The position numbers were made by a program, and so were the translations under genes. Below the pieces are notes generated by a model. That model did no database searches. It was not told the DNA's origin and worked only from the letters and a program-made list of their open reading frames with translations. From Actinophytocola oryzae (lineage in GTDB: Bacteria; Actinomycetota; Actinomycetes; Mycobacteriales; Pseudonocardiaceae), in the NCBI RefSeq assembly GCF_004364325.1, contig NZ_SOCP01000016.1, positions 165,315-229,314 of the forward strand: a stretch of 64,000 bases of DNA, given 5' to 3'. Below, piece by piece: positions 44,029-52,568 of the stretch; the stretch's first letter is position 1, and each line of letters starts with the position of its first letter.

Positions 44029-45942
44029 CTACCTAACCTCCTTCATTGGTTTCAGGACTCCTGCCGTCGTCAGGTCGGACAGCGCGCCCGCGGACAGTTC
44101 GACCGCGGCCCGGCCCGTCCCGGCCTGACCGATGCGGTTCAGCTCGCCGACGAGCTCGTCATTCACGAGGAAGTACCTGAGCTGACCGCCCTCCCGGAGA
44201 ACCAGGTAGTTACCGGGTTTCTCCACGCGCGCGGCCCCGTCGTCGCGGGACAGCGTGGCGAGAGGCTCACTGAGCCGGATCACCTCGTAGGGCTCCGGGG
44301 TGTACCAGCGACGCTCGCCCGCGCTCAGCACCTGGACGTCGGCCCCTGGCGGCGACAGGCTCAGCGTCAGCTCCGCGCTCTCCAGCTCGAAGGCCTCCCG
44401 CGTCCGCGTCGACACCGTCAGCTCCCGGAACTCGCGCTCGAAGACCGTGCGCTCCAGCTGTCTGCGCTCCCTGGCGGGCACCGGCACGAGGTCACCGACG
44501 AGGTCGGCGATCCGTTCGAGCAGCAGCCACGGCGACTGCCCGTCGGTGACGACGTACTGCAGCAGTGTGCGTTGGAAGCTCGTGAACAGGGTGTAGGCGA
44601 GGTGCATGGCGGTCGCGAACCGCTCGTAGACCGGCAGGTCGAGCAGCGTGCTGTGGAAGGGGAACAGTTCCGGGTGCTCGCGTGCGTACTCGTTGCGGTA
44701 CACGGCGGGCGGCGTGTCGAGCAGCAGCCGGGGTTTCAGCTCCGAGTAGTGCCTCGGGTGACCCGCGAACTGCTTCTCGGTGATCGTGTCGTTGTAGACG
44801 GTGAGGGTGTTCAGGCGGATGCCGCAGCCGAGGTTGCGGGTCAGCAGGGCCGTCGTGAGCACCGCGTCGGTGTTGGCGTGGTCGCCGTCCTGTGGCACGT
44901 CCACCATGAACGCGCACGTCGGCACGATGCCGCGGTCGAGGCAGTCGGTCAGCCGCTTGCGCAGGCTCGACCAGCCCTTGAAGAAGTGCTTGCCGAACGC
45001 GGCCTGTGCCTCGGTGGACACCGCGTCGACGCCGACGAAGACCTCGGTGCAGCCCGCCGCCGCGAGCGGGTCGAGCAGCTCCGGGGTGAGCCGCTGCATC
45101 GTGGTGTAGGCGTTCCACGTCATGCCGGTGTCCGCCTCGATCAGCGCCGTGCACAGTTCGAGGGTGTTCGCCACGGAGTTGACCAGGTTGTCCTGCACGA
45201 AGAACAGGTGCCTGGCGCCCATGGCGTGCAGCCGGGTCACGTCCTCGGCGACCCCGCCGGGGCTGCGCACCTGCTCGCCCTGTCCCCAGAAACCGGGGCT
45301 GTAGCAGAAGGAGCACCGGAAGATGCAGCCCCGGCCGGAGTCGAAGTTCAGCAGCCGCAACGGGTTGAGCGCGAAGTACTCGTCGAGGTCGACGAGGTCG
45401 TACGCCGCGAACGGCACCTCCTCGTCGAGCCCCTCGATGGTCTTCAGCTCGCGCCGCAGCACGATCTCCCCGTCGCGGCGGAAGCACACGTTCGTCGGCG
45501 GCTCGGCCTCGCCGCGCAGGTGGCGCACGAGCCCCCGGATGGCACGCTCGCCCTCGCCGGTGACCACGTAGTCGGTCCACGGGTAGTACTCGAGGGTCTG
45601 GCGCGCGATCGAGGAGAAGTGCGGGCCGCCGAAGACGGTGACGAGCTCGGGGCGCCGTTCCTTGAGCAGGCGGGCCAGCTCGAGGCAGACGTGCGACTCC
45701 AACGCCATCGAGGTGAACCCGACGACGTCGGGCGTCGTCTCGAGGATCATCTCGACCGTGCGCTCGTGGAACTCGTCGCCGAACAGCGTCGGGTCCTGCA
45801 TGCCGCGCAGGTTCAGGTCGAGCAGCGCGGGTACCACACCGTCCTGCCGGACCACGGCCGCGAGCGTCAGCAGACCGAGCGGCGGCGCCAGGTCGTAGTA
45901 GTCGAGGAATCCGTTCGGCGGCTGTACGAGGGTCAGTCGCAT
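44029..45942 (-). CDS. B12-binding-domain radical SAM enzyme with C-terminal PqqD-like region
   Basis: A 637-residue enzyme. Residues 1-150 form a cobalamin-binding-type Rossmann domain (TLVQPPNG; VFGGPHFSS; VTGEGE). The radical SAM core follows, with the [4Fe-4S] cysteines C206, C210 and C213 in CIFRCSFC. Helices and a C-terminal 90 residues (YLVLREGGQLRYFLVNDELV ... LTTAGVLKP) resemble a PqqD-type peptide-binding domain; this last point is my reading by eye. Such enzymes methylate unreactive carbons or rearrange peptides. The coupled repeat-peptide gene suggests a peptide substrate; an NRPS intermediate is the alternative. Start ATG 45942; divergent from the P450 gene. Confidence 0.88.
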   Translation of the reverse strand: MRLTLVQPPNGFLDYYDLAPPLGLLTLAAVVRQDGVVPALLDLNLRGMQDPTLFGDEFHERTVEMILETTPDVVGFTSMALESHVCLELARLLKERRPELVTVFGGPHFSSIARQTLEYYPWTDYVVTGEGERAIRGLVRHLRGEAEPPTNVCFRRDGEIVLRRELKTIEGLDEEVPFAAYDLVDLDEYFALNPLRLLNFDSGRGCIFRCSFCYSPGFWGQGEQVRSPGGVAEDVTRLHAMGARHLFFVQDNLVNSVANTLELCTALIEADTGMTWNAYTTMQRLTPELLDPLAAAGCTEVFVGVDAVSTEAQAAFGKHFFKGWSSLRKRLTDCLDRGIVPTCAFMVDVPQDGDHANTDAVLTTALLTRNLGCGIRLNTLTVYNDTITEKQFAGHPRHYSELKPRLLLDTPPAVYRNEYAREHPELFPFHSTLLDLPVYERFATAMHLAYTLFTSFQRTLLQYVVTDGQSPWLLLERIADLVGDLVPVPARERRQLERTVFEREFRELTVSTRTREAFELESAELTLSLSPPGADVQVLSAGERRWYTPEPYEVIRLSEPLATLSRDDGAARVEKPGNYLVLREGGQLRYFLVNDELVGELNRIGQAGTGRAAVELSAGALSDLTTAGVLKPMKEVR

Positions 45943-46067
45943 GGCCCGTCCAGCGTTGCTAGCGAGGCTTCCAACACCGTCGAAGCGTGACAGTGGCGAG
46001 TGCACGGTCGGCAGTCGGGAAGATTCCCCACAACCGACCTCGGAGGCCGCTCATTAGATTCACGTCA
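45943..46067. promoter_or_regulatory. divergent promoter region, radical SAM / P450-ferredoxin
   Basis: 125 bases between two starts. TAGATT at 46055-46060 lies just before the P450 ATG, so that gene may have a very short or no leader. The nearest purine-rich site, CGGAGG (46041-46046), is too far (about 21 bases) for normal initiation. Confidence 0.4.
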
Positions 46068-47450
46068 ATGACGGAACGAGTTGTGCTCGACCGGTACGCC
46101 GACGCCCAGGACGCCTACCGCCGCAAGGAGCTTCGACAGGCCCAGTACGACGACGCCGACGTCGTCATGGCCGATGTCCTCGTCAACCTGCACGGCACCG
46201 AGCACCGCGACCGCCGCCGGGTCGAGAACACCCTGTTCCGCCGCGCGACCTTCGACCACTTCGAGCGCGAGGTCTTCCCCGACGTCATCGACGGCGTGCT
46301 GGCGCCCGGCGCGGAGGCCGGGCGCACCGAGCTGGTGCACGCGGGGCACCGGATGATGTTGCACGTCGCCGCGCTCGTGGCCGGTCTCGACCTCGACGCG
46401 ACGGACGTGCGCGCGGTCGACGACCTGCAGGGGCAGCTGAGCCTGTTCACCGAGGCGCTCACGCTCAAACAGTCCAAACTGGACAAGGAGGAGCGGCGGG
46501 CGGCGATCGAGCGGGCGCTCGTCGAGTGGACCGACCAGTTCTACTCCCCTGCCAGGCGCAAGCGGCTCGAGACGCGGCGCACGGGCGGGGAGCCGTCCCG
46601 CGACGTGCTCAGCGTGCTGCTGGACCACCAGGACGACCTGGGCCTGCCCGACGACGTGCTGCGCCGGGAAACCGCTTTCTTCCTGCTGGTCGCGGCGCAC
46701 ACCAGCGCGACCGCGTTCGTCCGCTCGGCACACCACGTGCTGGAGTGGTTGACAGCGCACCCCGGCGACGTCGACCGGCTCCGCACCGATCCGTACTTCG
46801 CGCAGCGCTGCGTGCACGAGACGCTGCGGCTCAACTCGTCGAGCAACGTGGGCATGCGGCGGGCGGCCGAGGCGGTCACCCTGCGCTCGGGTGTCGTGAT
46901 TCCCAGGGACAGCCTCGTGGTCATCGACCTGCGGGCGGTCAACCGCGACACGGACGTGTTCGGCGCCGATGCCGCGGAGTTCGACCCGGACCGGGTGATC
47001 CCGCACGGCGTGCCGCCGTACGGGCTGACGTTCGCCGCGGGCATGCACGTGTGCATCGGCCAGGACCTGGCCGCCGGTGTCGTGCAGCGCGGTGGCGCCG
47101 AGACCCCCGACGGCCACCTGTTCGGTCTCATCACCCTGGCCGTGCGCAGGCTGTTCGAGCTGGACGTGCGGCTCGACCCCGCGGATCCGCCCGTCCGGGA
47201 CACCACCACCGAGCGGGTCTACTGGGCGCGCTACCCCGTGCTGCTGTCCTCGGTCGACGCGCGGGCGCCACGCGTCGACCGGGAGAGCTGCGTCGGCTCC
47301 GGCCGCTGCGTGACGGAGGAACCCACCGCGTTCCGCTTCGGCCCCGACGACCTGGCCGAGGCCACCCCGGCCGCCGCGAGCCTGCCTCCGGCCCGGTTGC
47401 GTGAGATCGCCTTCGGCTGTCCGGCCGCCGCCATCCACGTGGAGGACTGA
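46068..47450 (+). CDS. cytochrome P450 fused to a [3Fe-4S] ferredoxin
   Basis: A 460-residue protein. Residues 1-395 are a P450: I-helix AAHTSA (209-214), ETLR (251-254) and heme loop FAAGMHVCIG with C329. A linker leads to a 60-residue ferredoxin with C408, C414 and C451 in ESCVGSGRC and GCPAAAI, the actinomycete 3Fe-4S pattern. Usually these are separate adjacent genes; fusion fixes the redox partner at 1:1. The I-helix has HT in place of the usual E/D-T pair, so proton delivery may differ. It stops one base before the convergent NRPS stop. Likely oxidises the peptide or a carrier-bound residue. Confidence 0.93.
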   Translation: MTERVVLDRYADAQDAYRRKELRQAQYDDADVVMADVLVNLHGTEHRDRRRVENTLFRRATFDHFEREVFPDVIDGVLAPGAEAGRTELVHAGHRMMLHVAALVAGLDLDATDVRAVDDLQGQLSLFTEALTLKQSKLDKEERRAAIERALVEWTDQFYSPARRKRLETRRTGGEPSRDVLSVLLDHQDDLGLPDDVLRRETAFFLLVAAHTSATAFVRSAHHVLEWLTAHPGDVDRLRTDPYFAQRCVHETLRLNSSSNVGMRRAAEAVTLRSGVVIPRDSLVVIDLRAVNRDTDVFGADAAEFDPDRVIPHGVPPYGLTFAAGMHVCIGQDLAAGVVQRGGAETPDGHLFGLITLAVRRLFELDVRLDPADPPVRDTTTERVYWARYPVLLSSVDARAPRVDRESCVGSGRCVTEEPTAFRFGPDDLAEATPAAASLPPARLREIAFGCPAAAIHVED

Positions 47451-47451
47451 C

Positions 47452-50400
47452 TCACTCGCGCAGGGCTCCCTCCGCCTCGGCGTCGGTCATGGCGCTCACC
47501 TGCAGCACGAGCCCGGCCGTCGCCTCCAGGTCGGTCCCGGCCGTCTCACGCAGGTGCGCGGCCAGCTCCCGCACGGTGCCCGCGGCGAGGAAGTCGGGGA
47601 TGCCGAGCGGCACGCGGAACAGGTCCCTGGTCCTGGCCACGGCCTGGGTCGCCACCAGAGAGTGGCCGCCGAGGTCGAAGAAGTCGTCGAGGACGCCGAC
47701 CCGCTCCACGTCGAGCAGGTCGGCCCAGATCCCGGCCAGCACCGTCTCCAGCGCGTCGGCGGGCGCCACGAAGTCGGTGCCCGCCCCGGTGGCCACCGGT
47801 TTGGGCAGTGCGGCCCGGTTCAGCTTGCCGCTAGGCAGCAGCGGGAACCGGTCCAGCAGCACGAACGCGCTCGGCACCATGTGGTCGGGGAGGCGCTCGG
47901 CGAGGAAGCGGCGCAGGTCCGCCACGGCGGGGTCGGCGCCGTCGCGGGTGGTGAGGTAGGCGGCGAGCTTGCGTCCCGCCCCGTCCTCGTAGGCGAGGAC
48001 GACCGGCTCCGCCACGTCCGGGTGCTCGGCCAGCGCACCCTCCACCTCGCCGGGCTCGATGCGGAAGCCGCGGATCTTGATCTGGTGGTCGAGCCTGCCG
48101 AGGAACTGCAGGTCGCCGTTCGCGAGGAAGCGTGCGTGGTCCTTGGTCGCGTACATCCGCTGACCGGGCTCGGGACTGTACGGGTCGGGCACGAACGTCG
48201 TCGCGGTCAGCCCGGGCCGCCGCCAGTAGCCCCGGCCCGGTCCGGCGCCGCCGATGAACAGCTCCCCGGGTACCCCGACCGGTACGGGCTGGTTGTGCCG
48301 GTCCAGCACGTAGATGCGGTGGTTGGGCAGCGCCTTGCCCCACGGCACGCCGGAACGGGCCGCGGTCACGTCCTCGATCAGGTGGAAGGTCGTGCAGTAG
48401 GAGACCTCCGTCATGCCCGCGAGGTTGAACAGCCGCACGCCGGGCACCAGCTCGGACAGCCGCTCCGGCAGGGAGGGCGGCATCCGGTCGCCGCCGACCC
48501 CGACCACACGCAGTGCGACGTCACCGAGCCCGCCGCGGGAGTGGCTGTACTCGACGAGCATGTCCAGCCAGGCGGGCGCGGAGCTCCACGCGGTCACCCG
48601 CTCCCGGTGGAGCAGGTCCAGCAGCAGCTCCGGGTCCGTCGCCTCCGCGTCGGTCGGCACCACCACCGTCGCGCCCGCGGCCAGCGCGCCGAACACCTCG
48701 TACACGGACATGTCGTAGTTCAGCGAGGAGATGGCGAGCATCCGGTCCGCGGGCCCGAGGTCGTAGACGCCGTTCATGCCGAGCACGCTGTTGGCGACGC
48801 GGCCGTGCTCGTTGACCGATCCCTTGGGGCGCCCGGTGGAGCCGGAGGTGTAGACGACGTAGGCGAGGTTGGGTTCGGCCACCAGCTCCGGCGGCCTGCC
48901 GACGGGGTGTTCGGCGATCCGCGCGGCCTCGGTGTCGAGCCGGATCAACCGCACCGGGGTCGCGTCGCCCCCGAACCGCGACTCGTCCGCCGCGCCGGAC
49001 TCGGTGACCACGAGGCGCACGCGGGCGTCCTCGGCCATGTTCGCGACGCGCCGCCTCGGGTAGCCGGGGTCGAGCGGGACGTAGGCCGCACCGGCCTTGA
49101 GGATGCCGAGCACCGCGACCACCATGCGTGGCGACCTGGTCAGCGAGACGCCGACGATCTGCTCCGGCCCGACGCCCTGGGAGCGCAGGTACCAGGCCAG
49201 CTGGTTGGCCCGCTCGTCCAGCTCCCGGTAGGTCAGCGTGCCGGCACCACCCACCGCCTGCGCGTCCGGCCGCGCGTCGACCTGCCGCTGGAACAGGCCG
49301 TGGAGGGTGCCGAGGGTCCTCGCCGCGGCCGCGGTGCCGCCGCCGCTGTACTCGGCGATCATGTGTGCCTGTTCCTCGGCGGTGGCGATCGGCAGACGCG
49401 AGACCGGGGCGACCGGGTCCGTCAGGGCCGCGTCGAGCACGAGGTACATGGCGTCGACCATGCGGCGCACGGTGTCCGAGGTGAACAGGTCGGTGCTGAA
49501 CTCGGCGCGACCGCCGACGCCGCCGTCGCGGTCCGGCACGAGGTCGAGGCACAGGTCGAACTTCGTGGTCTCGCTCGGCAGGTCGAGCGGTGTCATCGTG
49601 ACGTCGGCAAGCTCGTCCCGCGACATCGGGGTGTTCCGCAGCGCGAGCATCACCCGCACCAGCGGCACGGAACCGGCGGTCCGGTCCGGGCGCAGCTCCT
49701 GTACGACGCGGTCGAACGGCACGGCCTGGTTGGCGTACCCGGCGAGGCACTCCTGCCGGACCGCGGCGAGCAGTCCCTCGAACGCGGGATCGCCGGACAG
49801 GTCGAAGCGCAGGGCCAGTGTGTTGACGAAGAACCCGACCAGGTCCTCGGTCTCCGTGGGGTTCCTGCCCGCGACCGGGGTGCTGACGACCAGGTCGTCC
49901 TGACCACTCCAGCGCCACAGCACGACCACGAACGCCGAGAGGAGCACCATGAACCGGGTCGACCGGGACCGCTCCGCGAGCCGGTCGATGCGCGCCACGA
50001 CCTCGGCGGGGAACCGCATGGGCACCGACGAGCCCGCGTCGGTGCGCCGGGCGGGGCGCGCGTGGTCGGGGAACAGCTCGAGCACGGGCGCGTCCGCGAG
50101 CCGGGCGCGCCAGTGGGCGAGCTGGTCGAGCAGTGCCGGGTCGTCCATCCGGTTCCGCTGCCACGCCGCGAAGTCGGCGTACTGGAAGGGCAGCGGGGGC
50201 AGCGGGTCCGGCTCGCCGTTCGCGAACGCCGTGTAGAGCGCCGCCAGCTCGTGGCGCAGCACGCCGAGCGACCAGCCGTCGGACACGATGTGGTGTGTGG
50301 TCAGGAAAAGCACGTGCTCGTCGTCGGCCACCCGCAGGAGGCTCGCGCGGACGAGCAGGTCGCCGGTCAGGTCGAAGGGCCGGGTGGCCTCGTCCCGGAA

Positions 50401-50808
50401 CCGGTCGGCGACGACCGCGCGGGGTGTCCCACGCAGGTCCTCGACCGGCAGCGCCAGCTCCTCGGGTGGCCTGATCCGCTGGTGCGGGAGGCCGTTCCGC
50501 TCGACGAAGCCGGTGCGCAGTGCCTCGTGCCTGGCGACGATCCCCGACAGTGCGCGGCGGAGCACGTCGACGTCGAGCGGGCCACGCAGCTCGACGGCCG
50601 CCGGCATCACGTAGGCGGCGGAACCCGGGTCCGCCTGGTCGAGGTACCACAACCTCTCCTGGGCGAACGAGCACGGCAGCTCGTCGGTGCGGGGCACGAG
50701 CGGCACCGTGTGGCCCACGGCCGCCTTCCGCGTCAGCTCCTGGGTGAGCAGGGCCCGCTTCTCCGGGGAGAGCCGTTCGAACGCGGCGTACAGGTCGTCT
50801 TCCAGCAT
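47452..50808 (-). CDS. NRPS module C-A-PCP with unusual adenylation motifs
   Basis: A 1118-residue module: condensation (about 40-460; TTHHIVSDGWS), adenylation (about 500-1000; YTSGSTGRPKG) and carrier (serine 1049 in LGGHSLVA). The A domain departs from consensus: the A5 motif reads NLAGMTEVS instead of N-x-Y-G-P-T-E, and the A7 motif reads YATKDHAR where YxTGDxxR is normal. Aspartate 235 is kept; the pocket reads D-M-Y-S-G-G-L-Y-C by eye. It may belong to a divergent clade using a non-proteinogenic acid. Start ATG 50808 has GGAG ahead; transcribed from the gap shared with the propeller gene. Confidence 0.93.
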   Translation of the reverse strand: MLEDDLYAAFERLSPEKRALLTQELTRKAAVGHTVPLVPRTDELPCSFAQERLWYLDQADPGSAAYVMPAAVELRGPLDVDVLRRALSGIVARHEALRTGFVERNGLPHQRIRPPEELALPVEDLRGTPRAVVADRFRDEATRPFDLTGDLLVRASLLRVADDEHVLFLTTHHIVSDGWSLGVLRHELAALYTAFANGEPDPLPPLPFQYADFAAWQRNRMDDPALLDQLAHWRARLADAPVLELFPDHARPARRTDAGSSVPMRFPAEVVARIDRLAERSRSTRFMVLLSAFVVVLWRWSGQDDLVVSTPVAGRNPTETEDLVGFFVNTLALRFDLSGDPAFEGLLAAVRQECLAGYANQAVPFDRVVQELRPDRTAGSVPLVRVMLALRNTPMSRDELADVTMTPLDLPSETTKFDLCLDLVPDRDGGVGGRAEFSTDLFTSDTVRRMVDAMYLVLDAALTDPVAPVSRLPIATAEEQAHMIAEYSGGGTAAAARTLGTLHGLFQRQVDARPDAQAVGGAGTLTYRELDERANQLAWYLRSQGVGPEQIVGVSLTRSPRMVVAVLGILKAGAAYVPLDPGYPRRRVANMAEDARVRLVVTESGAADESRFGGDATPVRLIRLDTEAARIAEHPVGRPPELVAEPNLAYVVYTSGSTGRPKGSVNEHGRVANSVLGMNGVYDLGPADRMLAISSLNYDMSVYEVFGALAAGATVVVPTDAEATDPELLLDLLHRERVTAWSSAPAWLDMLVEYSHSRGGLGDVALRVVGVGGDRMPPSLPERLSELVPGVRLFNLAGMTEVSYCTTFHLIEDVTAARSGVPWGKALPNHRIYVLDRHNQPVPVGVPGELFIGGAGPGRGYWRRPGLTATTFVPDPYSPEPGQRMYATKDHARFLANGDLQFLGRLDHQIKIRGFRIEPGEVEGALAEHPDVAEPVVLAYEDGAGRKLAAYLTTRDGADPAVADLRRFLAERLPDHMVPSAFVLLDRFPLLPSGKLNRAALPKPVATGAGTDFVAPADALETVLAGIWADLLDVERVGVLDDFFDLGGHSLVATQAVARTRDLFRVPLGIPDFLAAGTVRELAAHLRETAGTDLEATAGLVLQVSAMTDAEAEGALRE

Positions 50809-51099
50809 GCACAACTCCAGACGGCACGGCTCGGACGGGCACTGGAGGTGAGCCTGCTGAGCCCGCACGCGGCGCGGAAGTCGGGAGAATCCTCGGCGCC
50901 ACCGCGCCGTCGGTGACCACCCTGACAGCGGGACCACGGCGTTGACGGCTCTCCACCACCGGCGGCATAACGGTTCCGCGCACACCCTAACGAATTAACG
51001 ACCGTTAACCTCGCGGATTCTTCCCGGAATTCCGGGCAACCTCCCGCCGGGTTCGACGTCCTAGGTCCTGTCAGCCGGCAAACGAGAGGGGAACTGACA
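50809..51099. promoter_or_regulatory. divergent intergenic region with palindrome TTAACG-AC-CGTTAA
   Basis: 291 bases between the NRPS and the propeller gene. A perfect 6-2-6 palindrome lies at 50995-51008 in an A/T-rich patch, a candidate operator for either promoter. GAGAGGGGAACTGACA is the ribosome site for 51100. Nothing else is recognised. Confidence 0.45.
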
Positions 51100-52137
51100 A
51101 TGAGCAGGATAAGATCAATGGCGGTCGCCACCGTCGCGGCGGGGGTCGCGTTGTTCGGTGTGCCGTCCACCGCGTCGGCCGCGCAGGCGCCGTGCACGGT
51201 TCCGGGCAACTGCTCGGCCGACACGCAGGTTCTCGCGGTGACCGGTTCCGGCGGCCTGTTCCACGCCTACCGGTCGGGGATCGACGGCTCGTGGACGCCG
51301 TTCGCCTCGGTCCTGGCCCAGGCAGGCGGTTTCGGCCGCGTGGTGGACACGTCCGCCTCGATCAACTACGGCCGCCTGTACGTGGCGGCGGTGAGCAGCG
51401 ACGGCGGGTTGTTCTGGACGATCCGCCAACAGGACGGCTCGTGGTCACCGGTCAGCAACGTGAAGGCCAGCGCAGGTGATCCGGGCAGGATCGTGGACGT
51501 CTCCATCGCCGACATCCAGAACACGACGCATTTCCTGGTCCGCACGGAAAACGGTCGGCTATTCCACGCGGAACAGGGCGAGACCGGGTTCTGGACGCAG
51601 TTCAGCGACGTGACCGCGATGACCGGAAGCCCCGGTTTCGTGACCGATGTCGCGGCGGTTCTGATCGACTACCGGCTGCACATCCTCGTGACCAACAGCG
51701 AGGGGAACACGTTCCACGCGGTGCGGGAGACCACCGGTGCGTGGACGGGGCTGGGTGACGTCGAGTCCATGACGGGCGACCCGGGTCGGGTCACCCGGGT
51801 CTCGGGCACCAAGGCCAACGGCGAGCTGCAGATCCTGGCCGGCACGAACACCGGCGGCCTGTACCACGCGATCCGGCACACCGACGGCTCGTGGACCCGG
51901 ATCGGCGACGTGAAGGGGGCGACCGGTGACCCCGGGGCGGTTCAGGACGTGGCCGCGGGTACCGCGTTCGGTCAGGACGGGGGCGGTATCGCGGGGCAGA
52001 TCCAGATCACCGTGGCCGCCAACGGGAGCGTCTACCACGCGCTGCGGTTCGCCGACGGCTCGTGGACCCCGCTCCGCGACGTGAAGCAGGTGTCCGGTGA
52101 CCCGGGCCCTGTCACACGGGTCGCGATCAGCGGGTAG
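51100..52137 (+). CDS. secreted six-repeat beta-propeller lectin-like protein
   Basis: A 345-residue exported protein. A signal peptide ends near ASAAQA (about residue 30). Six repeats of about 50 residues follow, each with a pattern like LFHAxRxxDGSWTxxxDV and GDPGxVxxV, typical of PLL/tachylectin-like six-bladed propellers that bind sugars. Conserved Trp and aromatic residues in each repeat would form the ligand sites. It stands at the right border of the cluster and probably has nothing to do with the product; a role at the cell surface is likely. Confidence 0.88.
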   Translation: MSRIRSMAVATVAAGVALFGVPSTASAAQAPCTVPGNCSADTQVLAVTGSGGLFHAYRSGIDGSWTPFASVLAQAGGFGRVVDTSASINYGRLYVAAVSSDGGLFWTIRQQDGSWSPVSNVKASAGDPGRIVDVSIADIQNTTHFLVRTENGRLFHAEQGETGFWTQFSDVTAMTGSPGFVTDVAAVLIDYRLHILVTNSEGNTFHAVRETTGAWTGLGDVESMTGDPGRVTRVSGTKANGELQILAGTNTGGLYHAIRHTDGSWTRIGDVKGATGDPGAVQDVAAGTAFGQDGGGIAGQIQITVAANGSVYHALRFADGSWTPLRDVKQVSGDPGPVTRVAISG

Positions 52138-52219
52138 GCAGTCGGTTTCCGGAGGACCGCTCCGCGCTCGCGGGGCGGTCGCTTCCGTGTTCGGGAAGTT
52201 ATTGGCGCCCTCCCGCCGA

Positions 52220-52480
52220 GTACGGGCGACACACCGTGCGACAAGGGTGCCGCTGCGGGTGCTGGACGAGACCGGCGCGTCGATCCGGCCGAAGCGGCTG
52301 TCGGTCGAGGTCTCCTACGACGAAGGCACGTCGTGGCAACGGGTTCCGGTCGACGCGAAACTGGTCGCCACACTGCGACACCCGGCCGCCGCGGCATCGG
52401 TGTCACTGCGTGCGTCGGCGACCGACGCGGACGGCAACACGGTCAGGCAGACCGTGATCCGCGCCTACACGCTGCGGTAA
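52220..52480 (+). pseudogene. C-terminal remnant of an S8 (subtilisin-like) peptidase
   Basis: The last 80 codons match the end domain of large actinomycete S8 peptidases: PKRLSVEVSYDEGTSWQRV, SLRASATDADGN and VIRAYTLR before the stop. No catalytic Asp/His/Ser region is present upstream; the propeller gene ends 80 bases before. It is a fragment left by deletion, perhaps at the cluster edge. The 52138-52219 stretch shows nothing. Confidence 0.65.
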
Positions 52481-52510
52481 CGCTGGTTCGGTGCGTGAGG
52501 TAGAAACCGT

Positions 52511-52538
52511 GTGCGGCAGCGGACATCCGTTGCCGCAC
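52511..52538. terminator. hairpin between convergent genes
   Basis: A 12-bp stem with one G-T wobble (GTGCGGCAGCGG / CCGTTGCCGCAC) and ACAT loop, between the peptidase remnant and the convergent sensor kinase. Likely bidirectional terminator. Confidence 0.65.
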
Positions 52539-52568
52539 AACGGCGTCCGGCCGAGCGGCGAGTGTCCG

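Noticed and set aside
43828..44128. Other reading frames across the 43895-43984 repeats are also open on both strands
   Set aside because: They lack a ribosome site at their starts, and the differences between units change residues there, while the frame starting at 44026 has a perfect Shine-Dalgarno and mostly silent differences.
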